This document shows positions 8,313-18,106 of a DNA stretch of 64,000 nt, in pieces. The position numbers and the translations under genes are program-made. Below the pieces are notes generated by a model. That model had not been told where the DNA came from, ran no database searches, and saw only the letters and a list, made by a program, of their open reading frames with translations. The stretch comes from Bradyrhizobium sp. CB2312 (lineage in GTDB: Bacteria; Pseudomonadota; Alphaproteobacteria; Rhizobiales; Xanthobacteraceae). The stretch is taken from contig NZ_CP121668.1 in NCBI RefSeq assembly GCF_029714425.1, forward strand, positions 310,001 to 374,000, read 5' to 3'. How positions within the stretch are numbered: position 1 is the stretch's first letter; every line of letters starts with the position of its first letter.

Positions 8313-9473
8313 CTACTTCTTCCCCGTCTCCGCCCGCGCGTTCTCCGCGTCCCACGCCTGGAATTGCTTGAACAGCGTTTCCTTGTCGGCATCTGACACT
8401 TTCGCGGCCGCGGGATTCTGCTTCAGGAATGCCTCGAAGCGCTGGCGCGTCACCGGCTCGACGCCGTGCTTGTCGAGCCATTGCTGCGCCACAGGCAATC
8501 TATTCCAGCCGGCGAGCGGGGCGGGGAGCGAGACTTCCTTCCACTTGGGATGGAACGGCGGGTTCTGGAGCGCGGGGAATTTGGTGAAGAACGCGTCCAC
8601 GAACAGCGCGAGCTTACGGTAACGCTCGGTGTTCGGCGCCCAGTTATAGGCCGCGAGCACCGCGGGCACCGCGATCGTGTCCACGCTCTCGCCCTCCTTG
8701 ATCAGGTTCGGATAGTCCTTGGCCGTGAGCGTCGCCGGCAGATAGTCGCTCTGCAGCGGTTTTGCGTAATCGACCTTGGCGAGATGGAAGCGGCCGTCAT
8801 TGCCGAAGGTCGAGACCGATTTGTACGGCTTGCCTCCGACCACGATGACGGCGTCGATCTCGCCGGACTTCAGCTTCTCCATCGCGATGCGCTGCTCGAC
8901 ATAGACGAAGTTCGCCTTGATCCCGAGCCGCTCGAACACCGTCAGTGCGGTGACGAAGGTCCCGCCATTGGGCAGATCGACGCTGACCTTCTTGCCCTCG
9001 AGGTCCTTCAGCGTCGCGATCGACTTCGGCGCGATCACCTGCATCTCTTCATTGTAGAGCTTGGTCACGTAAGTGAACTGTTTCTTGATGTCCTTGGCAA
9101 AGCCCTTGCGCTCGAGATAGTCGAGCGTGTCGGCGCGCACGACGCCGAGATCGACGCCTTGCAGGAACAGGATGTCGGCGACGCTCTGCACCGAGCCGCG
9201 GCCGACGATCGGCAGCACGCGGATCTTGTTGCCGTCGTCGAGCACGGAGGCAAGGTCGGCGCCGAATTGCACATAGGTGCCGCCGATCGTGCCTGTGATC
9301 AGCGTGACGGTATTGGCGTTCAGCGCCTGCTTGGTCGAGTTCGAGCCGAACTGGAAGATGGCCTTCAGGCTGTCCGAGACCTTGGCCGGATCATATTCGG
9401 TCTGCTCGGCGCGGGCGGTGAAGGCACAGACGGTCATGATGGCGGCGAGCGCCACTCGATAGACGTTACGCAT
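8313..9473 (-). CDS. Periplasmic TAXI-family TRAP transporter binding protein
   Basis: 386 residues. A Sec signal peptide ends around ARAEQ (residue 22). The mature protein has the TAXI fold, with NTVTLITGTIGGTYVQFGADLA at about 53-75 typical of the ligand-entry region and VDLPNGGTFVTALTVFERLG in the second lobe. It probably binds a small carboxylate or amino acid in the periplasm. No TRAP membrane subunits are nearby, so the permease is elsewhere or the protein is a sensor component. It lies 18 bases downstream of the Sel1/TPR-like membrane gene at 9492 on the same strand, so the two form an operon. Confidence 0.85.
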   Translation of the reverse strand: MRNVYRVALAAIMTVCAFTARAEQTEYDPAKVSDSLKAIFQFGSNSTKQALNANTVTLITGTIGGTYVQFGADLASVLDDGNKIRVLPIVGRGSVQSVADILFLQGVDLGVVRADTLDYLERKGFAKDIKKQFTYVTKLYNEEMQVIAPKSIATLKDLEGKKVSVDLPNGGTFVTALTVFERLGIKANFVYVEQRIAMEKLKSGEIDAVIVVGGKPYKSVSTFGNDGRFHLAKVDYAKPLQSDYLPATLTAKDYPNLIKEGESVDTIAVPAVLAAYNWAPNTERYRKLALFVDAFFTKFPALQNPPFHPKWKEVSLPAPLAGWNRLPVAQQWLDKHGVEPVTRQRFEAFLKQNPAAAKVSDADKETLFKQFQAWDAENARAETGKK

Positions 9474-9491
9474 GGTGTCCTCTGAAGAGTT

Positions 9492-10352
9492 CTAGTTCGA
9501 GAGCTGGCCGAGGCGCTGCCGCGCCTCCGCCGATCCGAGGCTTGCGGCGCGCTGGTACCAGTCGCGTGCGGTGGACGCGTCGCCAATGACGGTCCGCGCA
9601 TCGCTGGTGCCGAGCACCGCAGGATCATAGGTTTGCGCCAGCAGCAGCGCGGCGGTTGCATCCCTCGCGTTGGCCGCGCGCTCGAGCAGCAGGCGCGCCG
9701 CGGCGATGTCGCCGACGCCGATCAGGCTCCGCGCGCGCGTCATCAATCCTGCCAGCGTGTCGGCGTCGAGCGTCCTGACGGGTTCGGGCGGTGGTGGTGC
9801 CGGCTGCGCCGCGACAGGCGCGGGCGCTTGCACGGGCGTCTGGGCTTGCAGCGCAGTCTGGTAGGCGCTCGCGATCGCTTCGCGGCTCGGCGCCGGCGGC
9901 GCCGGAACAGTCTGCGCGTCGGCGCTGGCCAGCACCGCATTGGTGACGCGGGCCGCGTCCTTGACCGGGGTCTGCCGTGCAGCCGGCGGTGGAGGGGCGA
10001 GGGTCTGCAGCGTCGAGGCGCCGGCATAGGCGGCGACGAGATCGCGCAGGTCGGATTGAAACACCCCGGCCAGGATCGTGGCCGCGGAAATCGCCAGAAC
10101 CGTCCCGAGAATGGCCGGGATGAACCTGGTTCTCGAGCGCAGCGCCTGCGGCGCAAATTCCCGCGGGTCCGGCGCCCCGAGCGGGTCGGACAGGAACAGC
10201 GGCATTGGATCGTCCTGTGGAAGATCAGCCCGTGCGGCGCGCGCACGGATGTAGTCCGCCGTGGACGATTGTGACACAAATTTATCGGAGTCGAACGCTC
10301 GCGACTCCCTGGACTGACGGTACGCCGTCGTCTCCATGGTGATGCTCCCCAT
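9492..10352 (-). CDS. Membrane-anchored protein with C-terminal Sel1/TPR-like repeats
   Basis: 286 residues. An N-terminal cytoplasmic part of about 75 residues is followed by one transmembrane helix (FIPAILGTVLAISAATILAG, about 77-96). A proline/alanine-rich linker (about 120-195) leads to a C-terminal helical region with Sel1-like repeats (AARLLLERAANARD, ARDWYQRAASLGSAEARQRLG). The repeats should face the periplasm and probably bind protein or peptidoglycan. It immediately precedes the TAXI gene in an operon, so the two may work together. No enzymatic motif is present. The start could also be the internal ATG five codons later. Confidence 0.7.
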   Translation of the reverse strand: MGSITMETTAYRQSRESRAFDSDKFVSQSSTADYIRARAARADLPQDDPMPLFLSDPLGAPDPREFAPQALRSRTRFIPAILGTVLAISAATILAGVFQSDLRDLVAAYAGASTLQTLAPPPPAARQTPVKDAARVTNAVLASADAQTVPAPPAPSREAIASAYQTALQAQTPVQAPAPVAAQPAPPPPEPVRTLDADTLAGLMTRARSLIGVGDIAAARLLLERAANARDATAALLLAQTYDPAVLGTSDARTVIGDASTARDWYQRAASLGSAEARQRLGQLSN

Positions 10353-10795
10353 TACTGACGCTACTCAGGGGCATCCCGGCTTCAGTCTTCTTATTATTGT
10401 CCAGAAGTGCCCCGCGAACTGGAACCGGTAAATCGCCGTCTGAATCAGCCCAAAAAACGACAGCGGTTTGCGCGAATCAGGAAATATTTGGGTTTGATTG
10501 CGGCAAGGCCGGGGAATGCACCGCCATTTTGGCGTATTCCGTTGAGGGTAGATTTACCAAGCGGGCCATGTGCGACGTCGCGCGAACAGCCGCGAGCGCC
10601 CATGCTGCCTGTCCCATCATCGGTGTCATGCCCCGCCACCGGGTCTCGCCTTCGGCGAGCCCGAGGACAGGCTCCGGCGGGGCAGCCAGCACGCCGCTGC
10701 CTCGCGGTTAAGTCACTCGCGTCTCTGGAATACGGAGTCGCCCGGTCAAGCCGGGCGACGACAATGAGTGTGTGAGGATTGCGTAGGTCGCATCC
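10353..10795. other. Intergenic region of about 440 bases
   Basis: Between the Sel1-like membrane gene and the quinone oxidoreductase gene, which point the same way. The right part holds a family D palindrome (10625-10762). The left part is relatively AT-rich near 10450-10510 and probably carries the promoter for the minus-strand operon. Short plus-strand open frames here have no recognisable features, and I do not call them genes. Confidence 0.5.
10625..10762. repeat. Intergenic palindromic repeat, family D copy 2 (with insertion)
   Basis: Begins TGTCATGCCCCGCC and ends GCCCGGTCAAGCCGGGCGACGAC, with CTCGCCTTCGGCGAG as an internal hairpin. It is longer than the other family D copies because of extra internal sequence. 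Confidence 0.65.
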
Positions 10796-11770
10796 TCACG
10801 GATGCAGGATCACCTTGCCCATGGCCTGACGTCCCGCCAGCACCTTCAGAGCGTCGGCGGTCTGCGCCAGCGGGAAGGTGCGGTCGACATGCGATGAAAT
10901 CTTTCCTTCCGCGGTCCACTTCACGAGCTTTTCGAGATTGGCGCGGTTCTTCTCCGGGTTGAGCCGGGTCCAGGCGCCCCAGAACACGCCGCGGATGTCG
11001 CAGCCCTTCAGCAGCGCGAGGTTGAGCGGCATTTTCGGGATGTCGCCGGCGGCAAAGCCGATCACGAGGAAACGGCCTTCCCAGGCGATCGAGCGCAGCG
11101 CCTGCTCGGCATACGCACCACCAACCGGATCGAAGATGATGTCGACGCCCTTGCCGCCGGTGAGTTTTTTCAAGCCTTCCTTCAGATCTTCCTTGGCGTA
11201 GTTCAGCGTCACCTCGGCGCCGTGCGCCTTGGCGAATTCGAGCTTCTCGTCCGACGAGGCGCAGGCGATCACCTTCAGGCCCATCAGCTTGCCGAGCTCG
11301 CAGGCAGCGAGGCCCGTGCCGCCGGCAGCTCCAAGCACCGCGAGCGTCTCGCCCGGCTTCGGGCTCGCGCGATCTTCCAGCGCATGCAGCGCGGTGCCGT
11401 AGATGATGATGATGCCGGCCGCGCGGTCATAGTCGAGATTGTCCGGAATCTTCACGATCGACGCCGCCGGCAGCGCGATCTTCTCGCGCGCGCCGTTGTG
11501 GCCGCAGGAGGCGACGACGCGATCGCCGACCTTCAGATCGGTCACGCCGGGACCGATGCTCTCGATCACGCCCGCGACTTCCGCGGCCGGCGAGAACGGG
11601 AACGGCGGCTTGATCTGGTACTTGCCCTGGATCATCAGAAGGTCGAAGAAATTCAGCGCCGCCGCCTTGATCGCGATCACGGCTTCGCCGGGACCCGCCA
11701 CCGGATCCGGCACCTCGGCGAGCACGAGATCGTCGGGCTGGCAATATTGCGAGCAGAGGATGGCTTTCAT
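10796..11770 (-). CDS. NADPH:quinone oxidoreductase family protein (zinc-independent MDR)
   Basis: 324 residues from ATG 11770. I chose this start over a longer frame because the protein then begins MKAILCSQY, as in the family, and AAGGTG precedes it by 5 bases. The longer frame would translate repeat A. A GroES-like N-terminal domain (to about 120) precedes a Rossmann domain with LAVLGAAGGTGLAACELGK (about 145). The zinc-binding cysteines of alcohol dehydrogenases are absent. It probably reduces quinones or enoyl compounds with NADPH in the cytoplasm. It is divergent from the neighbouring SDR gene, with about 218 bases between them. Confidence 0.88.
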   Translation of the reverse strand: MKAILCSQYCQPDDLVLAEVPDPVAGPGEAVIAIKAAALNFFDLLMIQGKYQIKPPFPFSPAAEVAGVIESIGPGVTDLKVGDRVVASCGHNGAREKIALPAASIVKIPDNLDYDRAAGIIIIYGTALHALEDRASPKPGETLAVLGAAGGTGLAACELGKLMGLKVIACASSDEKLEFAKAHGAEVTLNYAKEDLKEGLKKLTGGKGVDIIFDPVGGAYAEQALRSIAWEGRFLVIGFAAGDIPKMPLNLALLKGCDIRGVFWGAWTRLNPEKNRANLEKLVKWTAEGKISSHVDRTFPLAQTADALKVLAGRQAMGKVILHP

Positions 11771-11880
11771 GGCGGCACCTTGGGTCGTTTCGAGTGGAAT
11801 TATGGTTAGGCCGTTTCTGCCGGATTTAGGCAGTGGCGACAATCCGGATTCTTTGCCGGATGCCATGTTCGGCCTATCCT

Positions 11881-11961
11881 CGTCATTGCGAGCGAAGCGA
11901 AGCAATCCAGACTATTTCCGCAGGACGGATTCTGGATTGCTTCGATTCGCTCGCAATGACG
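11881..11961. repeat. Intergenic palindromic repeat, family A copy 1
   Basis: CGTCATTGCGAGCGAAGCGA and AGCAATCCAGAC on the left pair with TCTGGATTGCTTCG and CTCGCAATGACGG on the right, forming an almost perfect 80-base hairpin. Other copies are at 15021, 32564 and 40884. Confidence 0.85.
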
Positions 11962-11988
11962 GTGTGTTTGGAGACAAGGATTCAAACG

Positions 11989-12828
11989 ATGTTTGAAACA
12001 GGTCTGCTCAGGGACAAGCGCATTCTCGTCACCGGCGGCGGCTCGGGGCTTGGCGCTGCGATGGGGCGCCGCTTCCTCGCGCTCGGCGCTGAGCTCGTGA
12101 TTTGCGGCCGCAAGCTCGACCGGCTCGAAGCAACCGCGCGCGAGATGCGCGAAGAGACCGGCGGCAGGGTCACGACGATCGCCTGCGACATTCGCGATGG
12201 CGCGGCTGTCGACAGCATGATGGACGCGATCTGGCGTGAAGCGCCGCTCGACATCCTCGTCAACAATGCTGCCGCGACCTTCATCGCTCAGAGCGAGCAT
12301 CTCTCCTTCCGCGCAGCGGATGCCATCCTCGCACCGACGCTGCACGGCGCGATGTATTGCACGCTCGCCGCCGGCAAGCGCTGGATCGAGCGCCAGCACA
12401 AGGGCGTCGTGCTCTCGATCCTCTCGACCTCCACCATCACCGGCCGCGCCTTCACCGTTCCCTCGGCGATGGCGAAGTCGGCGGTGCTGGCGATGACCAA
12501 GAGCCTTGCGGTGGAATGGCGCCCGAAGGGTATCCGAACCGTCGCGATTGCGCCGGGCTCGTTCCCGACCGCCGGCGCATCGGGGCAGCTCCGCCCCGAG
12601 GGCCGCGACGAAGGCTGGACCACGCGCAACCCGCTTGGCCGTACCGGCGAGCACGGCGAGCTCGCCGATCTCGCCAGCTTCCTGGTCTCCGACCGCGCCG
12701 GCTACATCAATGGCGAGATGGTGGTGATCGATGGTGGCGCGCATTTGCGCAGTTCCGGCGCCGAGGATTTGTTGCGCTGGACCGACGCGCAATGGGCCGC
12801 GCAGCGCGCCGCGCGATCCAGGGTCTAG
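11989..12828 (+). CDS. Short-chain dehydrogenase/reductase, 2,4-dienoyl-CoA-reductase-like
   Basis: 279 residues from ATG 11989. AAGGA eight bases upstream supports this start, and an in-frame extension runs into repeat A. The cofactor motif TGGGSGLG is at about 15-22 and NNAA at about 90. In place of the usual YxxxK, the active-site region reads PSAMAKSAV, so a serine occupies the tyrosine position while the lysine is kept. This is the pattern of 2,4-dienoyl-CoA reductases (SAKA in eukaryotic DECR). It likely acts on CoA esters of unsaturated fatty acids with NADPH. It is divergent from the quinone oxidoreductase. Family is confident, substrate inferred. Confidence 0.82.
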   Translation: MFETGLLRDKRILVTGGGSGLGAAMGRRFLALGAELVICGRKLDRLEATAREMREETGGRVTTIACDIRDGAAVDSMMDAIWREAPLDILVNNAAATFIAQSEHLSFRAADAILAPTLHGAMYCTLAAGKRWIERQHKGVVLSILSTSTITGRAFTVPSAMAKSAVLAMTKSLAVEWRPKGIRTVAIAPGSFPTAGASGQLRPEGRDEGWTTRNPLGRTGEHGELADLASFLVSDRAGYINGEMVVIDGGAHLRSSGAEDLLRWTDAQWAAQRAARSRV

Positions 12829-12945
12829 TTGCCGCGACTTCCGCTAACTGCCTTCCCAAATTGAGCTTTCCCGGCTATCCCTGCGCCGGGGACAACGCGC
12901 AGCCGGGCCATCTTCCAGTCACAATATTGAGGGAACCACTCCAGC

Positions 12946-13590
12946 ATGTGGCGGGTGCTGATTTTAGCTTTGATGAGTGGTGTGCTGGCCGGGGGAATCG
13001 CCGGTTCCGCACGGGCGCAGACGTCGCAACCCGCGCCCAAGCCTGCACCGGCTGCACCGAAAGCGGCTGCGCCGGCCGCAAAGACGGCGGCAAAGCCCGA
13101 GAGCAAACCGGCGGCCCCGCCCGCTGCGGTTGCCGGCGGCGCGGAGCCGACGCTGATCGGCCAGTTCGGCACCTGGGGTGCTTATTCGGCGACGCCCAAC
13201 GGCAAGAAGGTCTGCTTCGCGCTGGCAAAACCCTCGTCGTCGAAGACCAATCCGCCGAATCGGCCGCGCGATCCGGCCTATGCCTTCGTCTCGACCCGGC
13301 CGGCGGAGAAGGTGAACAACGAAGTCTCGGTCATGATCGGCTACGCGCTGAAGCCGGGGTCGGAATCCTCGGTCGAGGTCGGCGGCGCCGCGTTTGCGAT
13401 GTACACGCAGGGCGATGGCCTCTGGATCAAGAACGCGGCCGAGGAGGAGCGGATGGTCGAGGCCATGCGCAAATCCGCCGATCTCGTGGTCAAGGGCGTC
13501 TCGGCCAAGGGGACGGAGACGACCGACACCTTCTCGCTGAAGGGCCTCGCCCAGGCGCTCGACAAGATCGCCCAGGATTGTAGGCGGTAA
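12946..13590 (+). CDS. IalB-like exported protein (invasion-associated locus B family)
   Basis: 214 residues. A signal peptide ends near SARAQ (residue 25). An alanine/proline/lysine-rich linker follows (about 26-65). The C-terminal domain contains WGAYSATPNGKKVCFALAKP and YAFVSTRPAEKVNNEVSVMIGY, characteristic of IalB-family proteins. Two cysteines (about residues 91 and 212) could form a disulfide. The protein is expected in the periplasm or outer envelope. Bartonella IalB affects erythrocyte invasion, but in plant-associated or free-living relatives the role is unknown. It follows the SDR by about 117 bases and precedes rlmN. Confidence 0.85.
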   Translation: MWRVLILALMSGVLAGGIAGSARAQTSQPAPKPAPAAPKAAAPAAKTAAKPESKPAAPPAAVAGGAEPTLIGQFGTWGAYSATPNGKKVCFALAKPSSSKTNPPNRPRDPAYAFVSTRPAEKVNNEVSVMIGYALKPGSESSVEVGGAAFAMYTQGDGLWIKNAAEEERMVEAMRKSADLVVKGVSAKGTETTDTFSLKGLAQALDKIAQDCRR

Positions 13591-13671
13591 CGCCTAGTCG
13601 TTAAGGCTGAGGGCGATAAGGTCGCAATCGGCAGTTCCGGTTGCTATATAGGGGCGGTTCCAGATTTCTTC

Positions 13672-13770
13672 CGTCATTCCGGGGCGCGCGAAGCGCGAAC
13701 TACGGTGCCCGGTTGGGCACCTGAGAATCTCGAGGTTCCGGGTTCAGCTCTTCGAGCTGCCCAGAACGAC
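13672..13770. repeat. Intergenic palindromic repeat, family C-related
   Basis: Starts CGTCATTCCGGGGCGCGCGA and ends GCTGCCCAGAACGAC, with CTCGAGGTTCCGGG inside. It is related to the copy at 5650-5732 and sits just upstream of rlmN. Confidence 0.65.
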
Positions 13771-13790
13771 CACAGCAATTAGGCACATAG

Positions 13791-14993
13791 ATGCAACCGA
13801 CTGCCGAGCCGCACAACGCAACATTGGTGGAGAAGACTCCACTCGAAACCTATGTGCCGCCGGCAAAGCCGTCGCTAATCGGCCTGTCGCGCGGCGAGCT
13901 CGCCGATCGCCTCGGCGAGATCGGCGTCGCTCCCGCCCAGCGCAAGATGCGCGTGCAGCAGCTCTGGCACTGGCTCTATTTCCGCGGCGCCCAAAGCTTC
14001 GACGAGATGACCTCGATCTCGAAGGGCATCCGCGCCGATCTCGCGCAGCATTTCACCGTCAACCGCCCCGAAGTCGTGGCCGAGCAGATCTCCAACGACG
14101 GCACACGCAAATGGCTGCTGCGTCTGCCGAGCGGCGACAATGTCGAGAAGGCGCATGAAGTCGAGTGCGTCTACATCCCCGATACCGATCGCGGCACGCT
14201 CTGCGTCTCCTCGCAGGTCGGCTGCACGTTGAATTGCTCGTTCTGTCACACCGGCACGCAGCGCCTGGTGCGCAACCTCACCGCCGGCGAGATCGTCGGC
14301 CAGATCATGGTCGCGCGCGATCGTCTGAACGATTGGGCCGATCGCGAGGACGGCACCCGCCGCGTCACCAACATCGTGATGATGGGCATGGGCGAGCCGC
14401 TGTACAATTTCGACGCCGTGCGCGATGCGCTGCTCATCGTCGGCGACAATGAAGGTATCGGCATCTCCCGCCGCCGCATCACGCTGTCGACGTCGGGCGT
14501 GGTGCCGAACATCGTGCGCGCCGGCGAGGAGATCGGCGTCATGCTCGCGATCTCGCTGCATGCGGTGCGCGACGAGCTGCGCAACGAGCTGGTGCCGCTC
14601 AACCGCAAATATCCGATCAAGGAGCTGCTGCAGGCCTGCCGCGATTATCCCGGCGCCTCGAATGCCCGCCGCATCACCTTCGAATATGTGATGCTCAAGG
14701 GCGTCAACGATTCGCTCGACGATGCGAAATTGCTGGTGAAGATGCTCAAGGGCATCCCGGCCAAGATCAACCTGATCCCATTCAATCCCTGGCCCGGCAC
14801 GGCCTATGAATGCTCGGACTGGGACCAGATCGAAAAATTCTCCGAATACATTTTCAACGCCGGCTATTCCTCGCCGGTGCGCACGCCGCGCGGCCGCGAC
14901 ATCCTCGCCGCCTGCGGCCAGCTCAAGTCGGAGACCGAAAAGCTCTCGGCCCGCGAGCGCCAGGCGCTGCGCGCCATGGCGATGACGGATTAG
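13791..14993 (+). CDS. rlmN: Dual-specificity RNA methyltransferase RlmN (23S rRNA A2503 / tRNA A37 C2-methyltransferase)
   Basis: 400 residues. The radical-SAM cluster motif CTLNCSFC places its cysteines at 145, 149 and 152. The two catalytic cysteines of the family are present, in VECVYIPD and near the C-terminus in [10 protein letters not shown]. The [10 protein letters not shown] motif for SAM binding is also intact. The enzyme methylates C2 of A2503 in 23S rRNA and A37 in some tRNAs. It is slightly longer at the N-terminus than E. coli RlmN (384). It is a single gene with a palindrome on each side. Confidence 0.97.
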   Translation: MQPTAEPHNATLVEKTPLETYVPPAKPSLIGLSRGELADRLGEIGVAPAQRKMRVQQLWHWLYFRGAQSFDEMTSISKGIRADLAQHFTVNRPEVVAEQISNDGTRKWLLRLPSGDNVEKAHEVECVYIPDTDRGTLCVSSQVGCTLNCSFCHTGTQRLVRNLTAGEIVGQIMVARDRLNDWADREDGTRRVTNIVMMGMGEPLYNFDAVRDALLIVGDNEGIGISRRRITLSTSGVVPNIVRAGEEIGVMLAISLHAVRDELRNELVPLNRKYPIKELLQACRDYPGASNARRITFEYVMLKGVNDSLDDAKLLVKMLKGIPAKINLIPFNPWPGTAYECSDWDQIEKFSEYIFNAGYSSPVRTPRGRDILAACGQLKSETEKLSARERQALRAMAMTD

Positions 14994-15020
14994 CTAGACA
15001 TGTGCGTGCTCTCGCCTCCT

Positions 15021-15107
15021 CGTCATTGCGAGCGAAGCGAAGCAATCCAGACTGTCACCGCGGAAGCAGTCTGGATTGCTTCGTCGCAAGTGCTTCTCGC
15101 AATGACG
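15021..15107. repeat. Intergenic palindromic repeat, family A copy 2
   Basis: Same arms as the copy at 11881: CGTCATTGCGAGCGAAGCGA on the left and CTGGATTGCTTCGTCGCAAG plus CGCAATGACGG on the right. It lies between rlmN and the small membrane protein gene. Confidence 0.85.
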
Positions 15108-15127
15108 GAAGTGGTGGTTTTGGCATC

Positions 15128-15622
15128 ATGTCCCTGATCGGCCGCCTCATCGTCATCTTCATCGGCTTCCTCGCCGCCTGCTTCGTCGGCGGGATGATCG
15201 TCGTCATTGCGCTGCTGTTTCCGGAGTTCGCCGATCTCGGCGCCGGCCCCGTGGATCAGGGCGCCATCGACATCCTGCTCGGCTTCGGCTTCATCTTCGT
15301 CTCGGGCTTTGCGCTGGTGCCTGCGGCGGTGATCGTCGCGATCACCGAGGCGCTCTATATCCGCAGCGCGCTCGCTTATGCCGTCGGCGGCGGTCTCGTC
15401 GGGCTCGCCTGCTATCTCGGTCTCGTTCCCTTCCACCCCGACACCTTGCAGTTCGAAGGCATCGTGCGGCGGCATCTGGAAATCATGACCGGCGCAGGCA
15501 TCGTTGCCGGCGCGGTCTATTGGCTGATTGCCGGCCGCAATGCCGGCGCCTGGCGCATCCCGCCGCCCCCGCACAAGCCGCCTCCGCCGCTGCCGTCGAA
15601 TTCGCGGCCGGATGTGCGGTGA
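15128..15622 (+). CDS. Small integral membrane protein of unknown function
   Basis: 164 residues from ATG 15128. I rejected the longer open frame because it reads through repeat A and overlaps rlmN. Four hydrophobic segments are visible: about 4-29, 45-75, 78-100 and 120-135. A proline-rich cytoplasmic tail (PPPPHKPPPPLPS) follows. No family motif was recognised. It is followed by the PAP2 phosphatase gene on the same strand, 83 bases away, so an operon is plausible. A weak ribosome-binding site makes the start uncertain. Confidence 0.72.
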   Translation: MSLIGRLIVIFIGFLAACFVGGMIVVIALLFPEFADLGAGPVDQGAIDILLGFGFIFVSGFALVPAAVIVAITEALYIRSALAYAVGGGLVGLACYLGLVPFHPDTLQFEGIVRRHLEIMTGAGIVAGAVYWLIAGRNAGAWRIPPPPHKPPPPLPSNSRPDVR

Positions 15623-15705
15623 CTTTCTCACCCTCCCCTGGAGGAGGAGGATGGGCACTTCCGTTGGGGTTTCCATCCCTGCCCCACTCCGCTAAACCGC
15701 GCGCC

Positions 15706-16482
15706 ATGAACCGGACTGGACTCTTCATCGCCCTGGCGCTGTGGCTCGTGATCGGCGTCGTTTTCGGCCTTTATCCCGAGCTCGATCTCAAGCTCGCGTC
15801 ACTGTTCTTCGACCCCGAGACCAAGACGTTTCCGCTCAAGCTGAATGAATGGGCCGGCGTCGCGCGTGATGCCGCGATGTGGGTCTCCTGGGCGTTCGTG
15901 CTGCCGCCGCTGGTCGCGCTCGTGGTCAAGATGATCCGGCCCGACCGTCCCTTGATGGTGTCGGGGCGCGCGATCGTGTTCCTGCTCGTCACCATCATCC
16001 TGTCGGCCGTCATCATCACCAACCTCACCTTCAAGACCTATTGGGGCCGGCCGCGCCCGGTGGTGGTGACCGAGTTTGCCGGCGACCAGCAATTCGTGGC
16101 GTGGTGGGATCCGCGTGGCGACTGCGCGCGCAACTGCTCTTTTTTCTCGGGTGAGGGCGCGACCGCCTTCTGGACGCTGGCGCCGGCCGCGCTGGCGCCG
16201 CCGCCATGGCGGCCGCTCGCCTATACTGGCGCGGTCGTCTTCGGCCTCGTCACCAGTGGCCTGCGCATGGCCTTCGGCGGCCACTTCTTCACCGACGTCT
16301 CGACCGCCGGCCTCGTCACCTTCGTGGTGATCTGGCTCTTCTACGCGCTGATTTACCGCTGGCCGCGAACCCGGTTCTCGGACGCGGCGGTCGATGCCGC
16401 CCTGACCCGGCTGAACATGCCCGCCTACCGGCTGCGCCAGCGCCTGTTCGCCCGCAGAGCGGGCGCCGAACCCTCGGTTTGA
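15706..16482 (+). CDS. PAP2-family phosphatase, inner membrane
   Basis: 258 residues from ATG 15706. Motif 1 is KTYWGRPRP (KxxxxxxRP form). Motif 3 is LRMAFGGHFFTD (RxxxxxHxxxD form). Motif 2, usually PSGH, reads FFSGEGA, so the histidine is replaced. Six hydrophobic segments place it in the inner membrane with the active site periplasmic. Family members remove phosphate from lipid phosphates such as phosphatidic acid, undecaprenyl diphosphate or lipid A. An LpxE/LpxF-like role is possible because these also act on lipid A, but I cannot assign it. The third hydrophobic domain and overall length are typical. Confidence 0.85.
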   Translation: MNRTGLFIALALWLVIGVVFGLYPELDLKLASLFFDPETKTFPLKLNEWAGVARDAAMWVSWAFVLPPLVALVVKMIRPDRPLMVSGRAIVFLLVTIILSAVIITNLTFKTYWGRPRPVVVTEFAGDQQFVAWWDPRGDCARNCSFFSGEGATAFWTLAPAALAPPPWRPLAYTGAVVFGLVTSGLRMAFGGHFFTDVSTAGLVTFVVIWLFYALIYRWPRTRFSDAAVDAALTRLNMPAYRLRQRLFARRAGAEPSV

Positions 16483-16557
16483 GCCATTAAATGGGTGCCG
16501 AGCCCGGCGAAATTTGTTATTCGCGCGGTCAAGTTCGCAACTTCTTCAGCCCTTTGA

Positions 16558-17913
<1,356 letters not shown>

Positions 17914-17925
17914 CACTCTCGCTCT

Positions 17926-18016
17926 CGTAGGGTGGGCAAAGCGCAGCGTGCCCACCACCTTTCCACGAAGGCAGTGATGGTGGGCACGGCGCGTGCGCGC
18001 CTTTGCCCACCCTACG
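17926..18016. repeat. Intergenic palindromic repeat, family B copy 1
   Basis: CGTAGGGTGGGCAAAGCGCA on the left pairs with GCGCCTTTGCCCACCCTACG on the right; GTGCCCACCA / TGGTGGGCAC form the inner stem. Copies are at 37481, 40124 and 43555. Confidence 0.88.
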
Positions 18017-18062
18017 AGTTCGCGGCCCGTGTCACCAGGCCGCGCGTAATCGCCCAAAACAA

Positions 18063-18090
18063 AAATGGCCGGGATCGCTCCCGGCCATTT
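18063..18090. terminator. Bidirectional rho-independent terminator
   Basis: AAATGGCCGGGA and TCCCGGCCATTT form a perfect 12-base stem with a 4-base loop. A T-rich run follows on the minus strand. It serves the convergent argG and OmpA-type genes. Confidence 0.85.
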
Positions 18091-18106
18091 GCATTTGTAT
18101 GTGCCG

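Noticed and set aside
10397..10711. Plus-strand open frame of about 104 codons in the gap before the quinone oxidoreductase gene
   Set aside because: It runs into a family D palindrome, has no ribosome-binding site and no recognisable domain, and its composition does not resemble the flanking genes.
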